64,000 nucleotides of DNA, from positions 124,001-188,000 of the forward strand of contig JAFDZV010000006.1 of the NCBI GenBank assembly GCA_018266795.1, given 5' to 3'. This document shows, piece after piece, positions 25,078-34,656 of this stretch. Positions within the stretch are counted from its first letter, which is position 1. Every line of letters begins with the position of its first letter. The notes under the pieces were generated by a model, which worked only from the letters and a program-made list of their open reading frames with translations, was not told the DNA's origin and did not search any database. Position numbers and translations under genes: made by a program. The DNA is from Bacteroidota bacterium. GTDB taxonomy: Bacteria; Bacteroidota; Ignavibacteria; OLB7.

Positions 25078-27044
25078 TCAAGCGCCTGGCTGCAACGCTC
25101 GTACTGCTGACCACGCTCGCACTTCTCCTCTCGCCATGGGATCCGGTGCCGAGCGCGGCGATCGCTGCAATCCCGGCCATCGACAGCACGCAGCAGCATG
25201 CGGCTCTGACCGCCGCGGACTCCGCGCGTGCGCTCGAGAAACTGGCCGGCGACATTCGCGCGCTCCTCACGATGCCGGAAACCAAGAACGGCAAGGTGGG
25301 AGTGGAGATTCGTTCACTTGTTTCGGACCATTCGCTCTTCTCTCTCAATGCCGATGCACCGCTTACCCCCGCCTCCAACACGAAGGTGGTGACGGCATTC
25401 ACGGCGCTCTCCGAGCTTGGCCCCAACTACTCCGTCAAGACCGTGCTGGCGGCGGAGGCGAAGCCGCAGAACGGTGTGTTGAAGGGAAATCTCTACGTGA
25501 AGGGATACGGCGATCCGCTGCTCACCGTGAACGATATCGACCAGTTGGTGGACCAGTTCGTCAACAGCGGCGTGAAGCAGATCGATGGTAATGTTGTTGG
25601 CGACGGCAGCTTCTTCGACAACAAGACGGAACGCATTCAGTACAGCGGCGACAAGGACGTGGTTGAACCGCTCCCTCCGATTGCCGCGCTCACGCTGGAC
25701 TACAGCGTCTTCACGCTCGTCATCTCCTCGCCGCGCACGCCCGGGCTTCCATGCAACGTTCAAACCATCCCGCATTCAGCAGGCTTCGAGATCGTGAACA
25801 ACGCAGTGGTGGCAACGCCTCGCCCCGCACGCACCGGGAGGCATGGACGCCGTCACGCACTGCTGCTCCCCGGATCGGGGGGTCTGAACACGGAGCGCTT
25901 CGGCGACGAGCCCGCCGATACGTGGGGCGCCTATCCGGTCAATCAGGGACGCGGCAGGCATCCCTCTCCCAGGCAGACCGCGCACCCGTCCGGCAGGACG
26001 CATGCGGCGGCGAAGCCGGCCAAGGGATCGTCCGCGCGCGCGGCGCGCGGACGCCAGACGGAGAAGACGCCGAAGGGACGCAGGGCACAGGATGCGCACG
26101 GACGCACCGCAAGGACCCGCGCGGTGAAGGAGACGCGGCACGTCGTGGCGGCAGCGAAGCCGTTGCCGAAGCAGGCCGGCACGGCAACCAAACAGAAGCA
26201 GAGCTCCACCGGCGGCGCGAAGGCCGATGCGCCGGTGGTGGATCGCGGGCCGTTGAAGATCACGATGACTGCCGGCGAGAACGGCCGGCAGGTTATCACC
26301 GTCACCGGCTCCATGGCGCCGAACCGCACTGCGAGCTATCGCTACCAGATGCGGAACGCACCGCTGGTGATCGCCGGGATGATCTACGACCGCCTTCGCC
26401 TGAACGGCATCACCATCAACGGTCAGGCAACATCCGGCGTAACTCCGGCGAAGTACAGAACCCTTTCGGAAACAGGAAGACCGCTGATCGATATTCTTCG
26501 CGTTGTGATGAAGAACAGCAATAACTTCCTGGCCGAATATGTGTTCAAGATGATTGGAGGCGCCGCAGGCGGACAGCAGGAGACGGCGCAGAAGAGCGTG
26601 CAGAAGATTCAATACCGGATGACGATCAACCGCATCCCGTTCGAGCGCTGTCTGATCAATGATGGCTCGGGGCTCTCACGCGCAAACTGCCTGACCGCGT
26701 CCACCCTGGTGGGCATCCTCCACGCTGCGTACAACGACAAGAAGATCTTCGAGCCGCTCTACTCGGTGATGTCGATCGCCGGCGTGGATGGAACGCTCCG
26801 GCACAGAATGCGCGGCACGTATGCCGAGAAGAACGTTCACGGCAAAACGGGGACGCTCAACAACGTCTCCGCTCTCTGCGGCTACGTGACCACACGCGAC
26901 GGCGAGTTCGTATGCTTCTCGATGCTGATGAACGGCGGCAATCATGGACTATATCGTTCTGTGCAGGACAAGGTGGCGGCGCGCCTGGCAGCGTTCAGCT
27001 ATCACGATGCGCCGCCGGCCAAGGCGGCCGCTGCAGGCGATTGA
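25074..27044 (+). CDS. dacB: D-alanyl-D-alanine carboxypeptidase/endopeptidase (PBP4, peptidase S13) with a basic insert
   Basis: A 656-residue exported penicillin-binding protein that trims or cleaves peptidoglycan cross-links in the periplasm. It has a signal peptide (RLAATLVLLTTLALLLS). Catalytic motifs are SNTK (Ser101, Lys104), SNN near residue 481 (KNSNNFLAEYVFK) and KTG near 590 (VHGKTGTLNNVSALCGY). GDGSFFDNK and LTLDYSVFTLVI are typical of the family. Unusually, residues about 243-400 are an Ala/Lys/Arg/Gly-rich, low-complexity, highly basic insert (RPARTGRHGRRH, AKPAKGSSARAARG, TKQKQSSTGG) placed inside the variable domain between the SxxK and SxN motifs; this explains the length compared with about 450-480 residues for typical family members. 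Coupled by a 4-base overlap to gmhA. Confidence 0.88.
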   Translation: MIKRLAATLVLLTTLALLLSPWDPVPSAAIAAIPAIDSTQQHAALTAADSARALEKLAGDIRALLTMPETKNGKVGVEIRSLVSDHSLFSLNADAPLTPASNTKVVTAFTALSELGPNYSVKTVLAAEAKPQNGVLKGNLYVKGYGDPLLTVNDIDQLVDQFVNSGVKQIDGNVVGDGSFFDNKTERIQYSGDKDVVEPLPPIAALTLDYSVFTLVISSPRTPGLPCNVQTIPHSAGFEIVNNAVVATPRPARTGRHGRRHALLLPGSGGLNTERFGDEPADTWGAYPVNQGRGRHPSPRQTAHPSGRTHAAAKPAKGSSARAARGRQTEKTPKGRRAQDAHGRTARTRAVKETRHVVAAAKPLPKQAGTATKQKQSSTGGAKADAPVVDRGPLKITMTAGENGRQVITVTGSMAPNRTASYRYQMRNAPLVIAGMIYDRLRLNGITINGQATSGVTPAKYRTLSETGRPLIDILRVVMKNSNNFLAEYVFKMIGGAAGGQQETAQKSVQKIQYRMTINRIPFERCLINDGSGLSRANCLTASTLVGILHAAYNDKKIFEPLYSVMSIAGVDGTLRHRMRGTYAEKNVHGKTGTLNNVSALCGYVTTRDGEFVCFSMLMNGGNHGLYRSVQDKVAARLAAFSYHDAPPAKAAAAGD

Positions 27045-27664
27045 AGCCGCCGCCGCCGAAACGCCCGGTTCGCATCGTACCAACGGGAAAAATCCGCCCG
27101 GGAAGCGCAAATACGGGCTTCGGAATGTCATAAATTTCTGTAACGGTATGGGAGCGCTGCAGAAACCACTTGACAGATTTGGCGAGTGTGGTGATATTTG
27201 CAGGTGCTCAACATCCACGGATACCTCTCCCATTCGATCTCTGGAACTCCGTCCTCCGGTGTGAGGGTCAACAAGAGCTGATCTCCGGCTCCAAGTGTGG
27301 TGGTACGCGTTCGTTGGCGTTAATTGCAGTAGCTGCTTCAAATTCCTGCCGGGCGGCCTCACGCGCCAGTCTATCCCCGAGTGGCTTTCCAACAATGACG
27401 TTGTAGCTGAGACCGTGCCCCACGGTATCACGAAGCGTTGCCCTCCCGACTCGGTCCGCGAACAGATTCAATTGTGAATGCCGTCGGTCTAGACAGCGTG
27501 GCGCTCCCCCGGCGATACGCTGGTCCCTGAAGTTCGGCGAACGCACATCAACGTCATGAGCGTCCGTGCACGAGCAATCGCCTCAGCCGTTTCGATATCC
27601 GAGCAGAACGTAGCACAGTACATACACGATCACAACATCATCTCCCTACGAGGATCATTCAAGC
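27045..27664 (+). other. Intergenic region carrying the rho leader
   Basis: About 620 bases with no confidently coding gene. It holds a strong promoter at 27170-27200, after which some 460 bases separate the predicted transcript start from the rho ATG. Reading the minus strand, 27268-27546 is open for 92 codons with a partly protein-like C-terminal half (DTVGHGLSYNVIVGKPLGDRLAREAARQEF), but there is no recognisable family, start signal or neighbour; it could be a gene remnant or chance. A long untranslated leader is a known feature of autoregulated rho genes in several bacteria, so regulation within this segment is plausible. Confidence 0.45.
27170..27200 (+). promoter_or_regulatory. Bacteroidota-type promoter for rho
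   Basis: TTG at 27170-27172 (within TTGACA) is separated by exactly 20 bases from GATATTTG at 27193-27200, a 7-of-8 match to TAnnTTTG. This is the -33/-7 layout of Bacteroidota primary-sigma promoters. A transcript from here would have a leader of about 460 bases before rho. Confidence 0.6.
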
Positions 27665-28969
27665 ATGCCCACATTCGATGACGCTGGGAATCCTCAATTG
27701 CTTGATCTCGCCGAACTGAAGGCGAAGAGGATTGCCGAATTGACCGAGATCGCGAAAGATCTCAATGTACCCGGATACAGCGATTACCGGAAACAGGAAC
27801 TGATATTCAAGATACTCGAGGCTCAGTCTCAGATGCAGCGCCAGGAAGGGCGCGACAACGGCATCAACTTCTCCGAGGGTGTGCTTGAGGTTCTTTCCGA
27901 TGGCTACGGCTTTCTTCGCTCGTCCGACTACAACTACCTCCCCTCTCCAGACGATATCTACGTTTCGCCTTCGCAGATCAAGAAGTTCGGACTGCGTACC
28001 GGCGACTGCGTAAGCGGCCAGGTGCGCTCGCCGAAGGAAGGCGAGCGGTTCTTCGCCCTGCTCAAGGTGGAGCAGGTGAACTATCAGTCGCCCGATCTCA
28101 TGCGCGATCGGACGATCTTCGACAACCTGACGCCGCTCTACGCCAACGAGAAGCTGGAGCTGGAAACCACGCCGGGCGAGTACTCCATGCGCATCATGGA
28201 TCTGCTTGCTCCGATCGGCAAGGGGCAGCGCGGCCTTATCGTGTCGCCGCCGAAGTCCGGCAAGACCGTTCTGCTGCAGAAGCTTGCGAACGCCATCAGC
28301 CGCAACCATCCCGAGGTGAAGTTGATCGTATTGCTGATCGACGAACGCCCGGAAGAAGTGACGGACATGGAGCGCTCCGTACAAGCGGAGGTTATCTCCT
28401 CCACATTCGATGAGCCACCCGAACGGCACGTTCAGGTTGCGGACATGGTGCTGGAGAAGGCCAAGCGCCTCGTTGAAGCAAAGTACGACGTGGTGATCCT
28501 GCTCGATTCCATCACCCGTCTTGCCCGCGCTCACAACACGGTGGTGCCGCACTCCGGCAAGATTCTCTCCGGTGGTGTGGACGCCAACGCATTGCACAAG
28601 CCGAAGCGCTTCTTCGGCGCCGCTCGTAACATCGAAGAGGGCGGGTCACTTACCATCATGGCCACCGCCCTGATCGATACCGGCTCGCGGATGGACGAGG
28701 TGATCTTCGAGGAGTTCAAGGGAACCGGCAACATGGAAATCATCCTGGATCGCCGCCTGGCCGACCGCCGCATCTTCCCTGCCTTCGACATCATCCGCTC
28801 CGGCACGCGTAAGGAGGAGTTGCTCACCGATGCCGCGGATCTGAACCGCATCTGGATCCTGCGCAAGGTGATCAGCGACATGACACCGTTGGAAGCAATG
28901 GAGTTCCTCCTGGACCGCATGCAGGGCACCAAGGTGAACCGCGACTTCCTGAAGGCGATGAGCTCGTAG
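27665..28969 (+). CDS. rho: Transcription termination factor Rho
   Basis: A 434-residue RNA-dependent helicase that ends transcription. Domain order: Rho N-terminal helix bundle ([40 protein letters not shown]), cold-shock-like RNA-binding domain ([35 protein letters not shown]), then the ATPase with Walker A ([15 protein letters not shown]), Walker B/Q-loop ([19 protein letters not shown]), R-loop ([21 protein letters not shown]) and arginine-finger region ([28 protein letters not shown]). Residues are intact; the length is close to E. coli Rho (419) and lacks the large N-terminal insertion seen in many Bacteroidota. The gene follows a long leader and ends at an intrinsic-like hairpin. Confidence 0.96.
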   Translation: MPTFDDAGNPQLLDLAELKAKRIAELTEIAKDLNVPGYSDYRKQELIFKILEAQSQMQRQEGRDNGINFSEGVLEVLSDGYGFLRSSDYNYLPSPDDIYVSPSQIKKFGLRTGDCVSGQVRSPKEGERFFALLKVEQVNYQSPDLMRDRTIFDNLTPLYANEKLELETTPGEYSMRIMDLLAPIGKGQRGLIVSPPKSGKTVLLQKLANAISRNHPEVKLIVLLIDERPEEVTDMERSVQAEVISSTFDEPPERHVQVADMVLEKAKRLVEAKYDVVILLDSITRLARAHNTVVPHSGKILSGGVDANALHKPKRFFGAARNIEEGGSLTIMATALIDTGSRMDEVIFEEFKGTGNMEIILDRRLADRRIFPAFDIIRSGTRKEELLTDAADLNRIWILRKVISDMTPLEAMEFLLDRMQGTKVNRDFLKAMSS

Positions 28970-28996
28970 ACAATGTTGGAATGATCGATCGTGTAG

Positions 28997-29039
28997 CACA
29001 ACGGCGCGTGTCGGAGAACGGCACGCGCCGTCGTGTTTA
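28997..29039 (+). terminator. Hairpin terminator after rho
   Basis: Perfect 10-bp stem (ACGGCGCGTG at 29001-29010 with CACGCGCCGT at 29022-29031), extended by CAC/GTG across one mismatch, with an 11-base loop. It is followed by only a short T run (GTTTAG), so it is a fair but not strong intrinsic terminator, 27 bases after the rho stop. The rest of the spacer up to 29325 shows nothing else I can support. Confidence 0.6.
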
Positions 29040-29325
29040 GAGTTCCCGGCATCCGGCGCTGCAAGGCCCGCAGGCGCTGATGCGCATCCCGGTTTCGATA
29101 GGAACCGGTTATGCGCCGTCGTTCCACGCCGTCACGGTTCGCGCACGCGGTTCTCAGGACGATATGTAGCATCCGTACTCCGCACGACGGTGGTTTCTTC
29201 CGGTCATTCTTCGCATTTTCGCCGTCACATTTCCATTGCCGTCCGGCATGCCGTCCGGCACGTGGAGGTCCGGCGCGCTCCGCATCCATCCTCCCGATTC
29301 ACCCGCTCTTCCGTGGAGTACGTAT

Positions 29326-32300
29326 ATGAGTTTCCGTCTTCGTTCTGCCGTCACCGGACTGACGATCTTCATCACATTCGCACTGGCGGGCACCCTCAAG
29401 ACATCGGCACAGCCGGCTGGGGGATCGCCGGCCGGCATAAACGGCGTACGGTCCGCCGGCGCCAGCTTCATCAGGAACCGCGGGCAGTGGCCGTCCGGAG
29501 TATTGTTCGGATCGCGCGCTCCGGGCGTGGATCTCTGGCTCACACGGGCCGGCATGCTGTTCGACCTCTATACGCTTCGGCCCGCTGAGACCGGCGCTGC
29601 CGGCGGAACTGCGGCCTCGCTTCGCAACGCGGCCGTGCGGCGCACCGGCTGCATCGTGGGACTTCAGTTCCTGGGCGCACCCAACGGCATTGCGGCCAGG
29701 GGAATCGGGCGGCTTCCCGGCACATTCAATTATCTGACCGGCCGCGACTCATCGCGATGGGCGCGGAATGTGGAACGGTATTCCCAGGCCCGGACGGAGG
29801 AGATCTATCCGGGCATCAGCGCGATCTTCTACTACGATGCCGGACGGCCGCGATACGACCTCGCCATTGCTCCCGGCGCGGATCCGACGCGTATCGCGAT
29901 GCGATATACCGGCGCCCAGTCCGTAACTGCCGATGCAAACGGCGATCTGGTGATCGCAACCACGGCCGGCAACCTGGTACAGCACGGCCTGTACGCCTAC
30001 CAGCGCATCGGCGAGAAGGAGGTGCCGGTTGCCTGTTCGTTCAAGGTGGATGCGAAGGGGCTGGTGAAGTTCACGGTGGGCCGGTACGATCGCTCGCACC
30101 AGCTCGTCATCGATCCGCTGCTCTACTCCTCCTTCCTCGGCGGCAGCGGCGACGACGGAGCGTACGCCGTTGCCGTGGATGCGTCCGGAAACGCCTACAT
30201 CGCCGGCTACGCCGCAGCATGGTCCGCGCCTCCCAGCGATTCCTTCCCCAGAACCGTCGGCGCGTACGATCGGACCTTCAACGGCGGCACGGTGGATGCG
30301 TTCGTGGCGAAGTTCGACTGTGTCAGCGACACGCTGGTCTACTCCACGTTGATCGGCGGCAGCAACTTCGAGGACGCACGCGCCATCGTGCTGGACAATC
30401 AGAACAACGCGTACGTGTGCGGCTTCACCGGCTCCAGCGACTTCCCCACCACGGCCTCCGCCTACGCCAAAACCTACATCGGCGGTCTGAGCGATGCGTT
30501 CGTGCTGCGGCTGAATCAGAACGGATCGGCGCTGGACTTCTCCACCTACATCGGAGGCCTTGGCGCCGATGGTGCATATGCGCTGCGTCTCGGCCCGGGA
30601 GGCGATATCCGCATTGCGGGCTTCACGCAGGCCGCGGACTACCCGGTGACGCGCGGAGCGTACGATACGACGTTCAACGGTGCGCCGGGGGACATCTTCG
30701 TGAGCTCCCTCAGCCTGAACGGGAGCACTCTCAACTCCTCCACCTATGTTGGCGGGAGCGGCAACGATTCCCCCAACGGCATGGTGCTGGACGCCGCGGG
30801 GAACGCCTACGTGGTGGGCATCACGTCATCCACGGATTTCCCGACAACAGGCAATGCAATCGACAAGACGTTCAACGGCGGAGCGAGCGACGTGGTTGTG
30901 TTCAAGCTGAATCCGAGCAACACCACGCTCCTGTACTCCACATACATGGGTGGGAACGCGGAGGACATCGGAAGCGACATCGCCCTCACATCGCAGGGAG
31001 CGATAACGTTCTGCGGTTCCACGTCCTCGCACGACTACCCTACCACGCTGAACGTGTTCCAGCCGGCATATCGCGGCGGCGCCTCCGATGCCTTCCTCAG
31101 CCAGATCGACCCAACCGGCAACACGCTGAACTTCTCGACGATGCTTGGCGGCCCGAGCGACGACTACGGTTACGGCCTCGCGCTCGATGGCGGCGACCAC
31201 CCGTATGTCTGCGGCACTACCGCGTCCGACAGCTTCCCGAGCACTACCGATGCATACATGCGCACGCACATGCAGAACTCCTCGGACGCATTCATCACGG
31301 AGTTGAGCGCCGGAGGCACGGACCTCGTCTACTCCACATTCATTGGCGGCGGCGATCGCGATGTGGCGTACGATATAGCATTCACCGGCAGCAACGTGGC
31401 GTACATCACCGGCCTCACGAAGTCGCTGAACTATCCGGTCACAACGCACCGGTATTCGGATTCGCTGGGGCGCGTTCGTACCGGCAATCAGGAGGTGCTG
31501 TCGTACGATGCATTCATTACCAAGCTCGATCTCCGCAATGTGGCAATCATCTCCCCCGCCAGTCCCGGCCTGATCTGCGGAGGAAGCACCATGCAGATAC
31601 AGTGGTCCAGCCCGCGCCTGCATTCGATCAACATTCAACTTTCGCGCGACGGCGGGGCAACCTATCCTTCAACGCTCCAGACGGGATTGGACGGTGCCAC
31701 CGGGTCATGGGGCTGGACGGTGCCGGGCGGACTGGCCCCCGGAAGCATCTACCGGATTCGCGTGATCGATGCCGGCGATACATCGGTCTACGGAGTGTCG
31801 GCACTCCTCACCGTTCCTCCGGTGCCCACATTCACCACGCAGCCGCAGGCCAAGGTGCTCTGCCACGGCGAGGCGTTTCAGTTGACCGCCCAGGCCTCCG
31901 GCAGCGGTATCCGCTATCAATGGCTGCGGGGAGGCACACCGGTTCAGGGGGCAACCGACACAACGTACAACGGCGTCGCCAACGATACGGCCAGCTACTC
32001 GCTGCAGGCCACCGATACGTGCGGCACCGTTGCGCGGAGCGCCATCGTGACGGTAACCTTTCACCCCGGCCCGGTTGTGACGGCCGCACCGCAGGGCAGC
32101 TCCGCATGCGTGGGAGCATCGCACACCTTCACGGTAGCCACCAGCGGCCCGGCGGCAACGTATCAGTGGCAATTCAACGGCGCACCGATCCCCGGAGCAA
32201 CGGGAGCATCGTATACCATTCCATCGGTGAAGCAATCGGATGCCGGCTCCTACACGGTCGCCATTGCCTATGCACCGTGCGAATCGAAGCCGCTCGTAAC

Positions 32301-32883
32301 CGCACCGGCGGTGCTCACCGTGGGAAGCATCGACATCGCATCCGGCCCGGACGATCAGCATGTGCAGCTGGGCCAGGCGGCAAGCTTCAGCGTCACGGCC
32401 TCCGGAAGTTCCGGCCTCTCGTATCAGTGGCGGAAGAACGGACAGGCAGTCGCCGGTGCAACCTCCAGCACGTATTCGATCGGGGCGGCAGCAGTTGCGG
32501 ATACCGGGACGTACGATGTTGTCATCACCGGCCCCTGCACGGCAATCAGCAAGGGGGCCCGCCTTCTGATTCAGGGAGTTGGCGGCGTGGAGAACACGGG
32601 AGCGGCATTCGCCGGCATTCGAATGACGGTGACTCCGAATCCCGTGTCGGGGCGGGCGGTAGTACATCTCGAGGATGCAGGCCGGCTGCACGGCATGCCG
32701 GGGACGCGGCTCGAGCTTACCGACGCGCTCGGCCGCATCGTGACGGATCTGACGCCCATGCTCCTCTCCGGCTCCGGCACGGTGACGTTCAACACGGAGG
32801 GCCTCCCCGATGGCGTCTATTACTGCCGCGTGCGATGCCGCGAATGGAACGGCATCGTTGCGCCGGTTGTCGTTGCACGATGA
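29326..32883 (+). CDS. SBBP-repeat beta-propeller surface protein with Ig-like domains and T9SS sorting domain
   Basis: An 1,185-residue exported protein. It has a signal peptide (FRLRSAVTGLTIFITFALAGTLKTSA), then an N-terminal DUF7948-type domain beginning FIRNRGQWPSGVLFGSRAPGVDLWLTRAG and ending with YLTGRD and YSQARTEEIYPGISAIFYYD. Residues about 265-740 are SBBP propeller blades, each with the pattern LLYSTYLGGSGDD, A.DASGNAYV.G.T.S.DFP, and a YD.TFNGG...DAFV.K segment; I count at least eight. Residues about 745-1095 contain Ser/Thr-rich Ig-like domains with CxGE/CVG starts and the YQWLRGG or YQWRKNG core. The final 85 residues form a T9SS sorting domain (VTPNPVSGRAVVHL, LELTDALGRIVTDL, EGLPDGVYYCRVRC). 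It was probably exported to the cell surface; the role is likely adhesion or polymer binding. Confidence 0.83.
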   Translation: MSFRLRSAVTGLTIFITFALAGTLKTSAQPAGGSPAGINGVRSAGASFIRNRGQWPSGVLFGSRAPGVDLWLTRAGMLFDLYTLRPAETGAAGGTAASLRNAAVRRTGCIVGLQFLGAPNGIAARGIGRLPGTFNYLTGRDSSRWARNVERYSQARTEEIYPGISAIFYYDAGRPRYDLAIAPGADPTRIAMRYTGAQSVTADANGDLVIATTAGNLVQHGLYAYQRIGEKEVPVACSFKVDAKGLVKFTVGRYDRSHQLVIDPLLYSSFLGGSGDDGAYAVAVDASGNAYIAGYAAAWSAPPSDSFPRTVGAYDRTFNGGTVDAFVAKFDCVSDTLVYSTLIGGSNFEDARAIVLDNQNNAYVCGFTGSSDFPTTASAYAKTYIGGLSDAFVLRLNQNGSALDFSTYIGGLGADGAYALRLGPGGDIRIAGFTQAADYPVTRGAYDTTFNGAPGDIFVSSLSLNGSTLNSSTYVGGSGNDSPNGMVLDAAGNAYVVGITSSTDFPTTGNAIDKTFNGGASDVVVFKLNPSNTTLLYSTYMGGNAEDIGSDIALTSQGAITFCGSTSSHDYPTTLNVFQPAYRGGASDAFLSQIDPTGNTLNFSTMLGGPSDDYGYGLALDGGDHPYVCGTTASDSFPSTTDAYMRTHMQNSSDAFITELSAGGTDLVYSTFIGGGDRDVAYDIAFTGSNVAYITGLTKSLNYPVTTHRYSDSLGRVRTGNQEVLSYDAFITKLDLRNVAIISPASPGLICGGSTMQIQWSSPRLHSINIQLSRDGGATYPSTLQTGLDGATGSWGWTVPGGLAPGSIYRIRVIDAGDTSVYGVSALLTVPPVPTFTTQPQAKVLCHGEAFQLTAQASGSGIRYQWLRGGTPVQGATDTTYNGVANDTASYSLQATDTCGTVARSAIVTVTFHPGPVVTAAPQGSSACVGASHTFTVATSGPAATYQWQFNGAPIPGATGASYTIPSVKQSDAGSYTVAIAYAPCESKPLVTAPAVLTVGSIDIASGPDDQHVQLGQAASFSVTASGSSGLSYQWRKNGQAVAGATSSTYSIGAAAVADTGTYDVVITGPCTAISKGARLLIQGVGGVENTGAAFAGIRMTVTPNPVSGRAVVHLEDAGRLHGMPGTRLELTDALGRIVTDLTPMLLSGSGTVTFNTEGLPDGVYYCRVRCREWNGIVAPVVVAR

Positions 32884-33009
32884 TGGTGCATGCGGGTACC
32901 GGAGCACAACTCCGGTATCCGCAGCTGCGTTCCGATTGCACGTCACCAACGGATAACCGGTTGCCGCACGAAGCGCAACCGATCGCGAATCACTGACCAT
33001 GCTCCGCAG

Positions 33010-34506
33010 ATGATTCCTTCGCGCAGAAACTTTCTCCGCCTCGCAGCCGCCGGCACCGCAGCCGTGGGCCTTGGGGGCACGCGCCTCTTCGCCGGGAACC
33101 ATGGGGGAGTCGGCGCGGCGGCCGTTCAGGGATCGCCGCAGGCTCTGCGGATCCCGCCCCTCTTCGCCGGCGGTACGATCACAGCGCGCATGGCGCAGCA
33201 GAACGTGTGGCCCGATATCGCAACGGAGGTGTGGACCTACGGCGGATCGTACCCGGCGCCAACCATTCGCGTGCGATCGGGTGAGCGTTTTACCGCGCAG
33301 TTCTCCAACATGCTTCCCGACCACTCGAACATCCACTGGCACGGCCTGCTGAATCCGCACAACATGGATGGCCATCCGAATGATGTGTTCGAGAACGGCG
33401 CTTCGTACACCTACAGCTTCGCCGTGGCCCAGCGTGCGGGCACATACTGGTATCATCCGCACCCGCACATGATGACCGGCCCGCAGGTCTATCGCGGAAT
33501 GGCGGGCTTCTTCATCGTCGAGGATGACGAGGAGAATGCACTGGGGCTTCCGGCATCGGAGTACGATGTGCCGCTGCTCATTCAGGACCGGCGCAGCGAG
33601 GCGGGACGCCAATTCAGCTACATACTGGACGACGCCGCGCAGCTCGACGGCTACCTTGGTGACGAGGTGCTCGCCAACGGCACGCCCGATGCATTCCTCG
33701 AAGTCGCGCGCGGGCTGTACCGCTTCCGCCTTCTCAACGGATCCAACGCACGCATCTATCAGGTTGCGCTCTCGGACAACTCCGCCTTCCATGTGATCGG
33801 TACGGACGGCGGACTGCTCGACCGGCCATACGAGGTAACGAACTCGATGCTTGCCCCTGCGGAACGCCTGGACGTGCTGATCGATTTCTCCCGCTTCGCC
33901 ATCGGCGACTCCGTGACGCTGAAGACGCTCCGGTATCAGGGTGGAACGGGACGGCAGCAGGGAGCGGAGATGGCGATCCTTCGGTTCGATGTGAAGCGCG
34001 ACGGCGGCAGCGGCGGCGCCATGCCCGCCACGCTTGCAACCATCGAGAAGCTGAATCCCGACGCAGCCGTTCGCCAGCGCGACTTCACTCTCCGCACGGA
34101 CGACGGCTCATCGCCGCCGATGCACATGATCAACGACCGGATGTTCGACATGGACCGTATCGACGAGACGGTCCATCTCGGCGATCTGGAGGTGTGGTCG
34201 TTCACGAATGCAACGCTCTATCCGCATCCCATGCACCTGCACGGCGCGCAGTTCCAGGTGATGGACCGCAACGGGAACACCGCGCTGGAGCCGCGCGACA
34301 TGGGATGGAAGGATACGATCTACCTCCCGGCGTATTCAACCGCACGCGTCGCTGTAAAGTTCGGGCCATATGCCGGCGTCTATCTGGTTCACTGCCACAA
34401 TCTGGAGCACGAGGACCACGGCATGATGCTCAACTACGAGACCACGTTGAACGATTCAGCGGTGGAGGATCGCGATGCCGATGCGAGCCGGATGGAGCTA
34501 CGGTAG
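33010..34506 (+). CDS. Tat-exported multicopper oxidase
   Basis: A 498-residue cupredoxin-type oxidase (CueO/laccase-like, FtsP-SufI superfamily) that oxidises a substrate and reduces O2 to water. It starts with a twin-arginine signal (SRRNFLRLAAAGTAAVG). All four copper motifs are present: HWHG near residue 115, HPHPHM near 152 (variant of HxH), HPMHLHG near 413 and HCHNLEHEDHGM near 463-474, which contains the T1 ligands Cys, His and Met and the T2/T3 His. Three cupredoxin domains fit the length. Copper export or defence, Fe(II) oxidation or polymer oxidation are possible; no copper-transport gene is adjacent. An in-frame upstream start at 32890 is dismissed because the Tat signal would not be N-terminal. 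Confidence 0.88.
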   Translation: MIPSRRNFLRLAAAGTAAVGLGGTRLFAGNHGGVGAAAVQGSPQALRIPPLFAGGTITARMAQQNVWPDIATEVWTYGGSYPAPTIRVRSGERFTAQFSNMLPDHSNIHWHGLLNPHNMDGHPNDVFENGASYTYSFAVAQRAGTYWYHPHPHMMTGPQVYRGMAGFFIVEDDEENALGLPASEYDVPLLIQDRRSEAGRQFSYILDDAAQLDGYLGDEVLANGTPDAFLEVARGLYRFRLLNGSNARIYQVALSDNSAFHVIGTDGGLLDRPYEVTNSMLAPAERLDVLIDFSRFAIGDSVTLKTLRYQGGTGRQQGAEMAILRFDVKRDGGSGGAMPATLATIEKLNPDAAVRQRDFTLRTDDGSSPPMHMINDRMFDMDRIDETVHLGDLEVWSFTNATLYPHPMHLHGAQFQVMDRNGNTALEPRDMGWKDTIYLPAYSTARVAVKFGPYAGVYLVHCHNLEHEDHGMMLNYETTLNDSAVEDRDADASRMELR

Positions 34507-34656
34507 AGTAGTACTTCGTGCTTGGGGCTTGGTACTTCGTTGTTCGGCAGCAGCCGCCACGTTCGTTGCCAAGACCTACAGCGAGGCGCAGCCGAGCGCC
34601 CCAAGAACCAAGGCCCAAGCACCACAGCGAGGCGCAGCCGAGCGTCCCAACGCCTC
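34507..34656. repeat. Spacer with CTTGG/TTCGT heptads and two 39-bp-type repeat units
   Basis: The 150 bases between the multicopper oxidase gene and topA are mostly repeats. From 34512 to 34547 units read TACTTCG, TGCTTGG, GGCTTGG, TACTTCG at exact 7-bp spacing. From about 34568 two copies of the GAGGCGCAGCCGAGCG-containing unit follow, the same unit that is tandem at 63000-63194. No gene is visible here. Confidence 0.7.

Noticed and set aside
27268..27546. Minus-strand 92-codon ORF in the rho leader region
   Set aside because: It has a partly plausible C-terminal half, but no start signal, family or neighbour supports it. It is left as a possible remnant.
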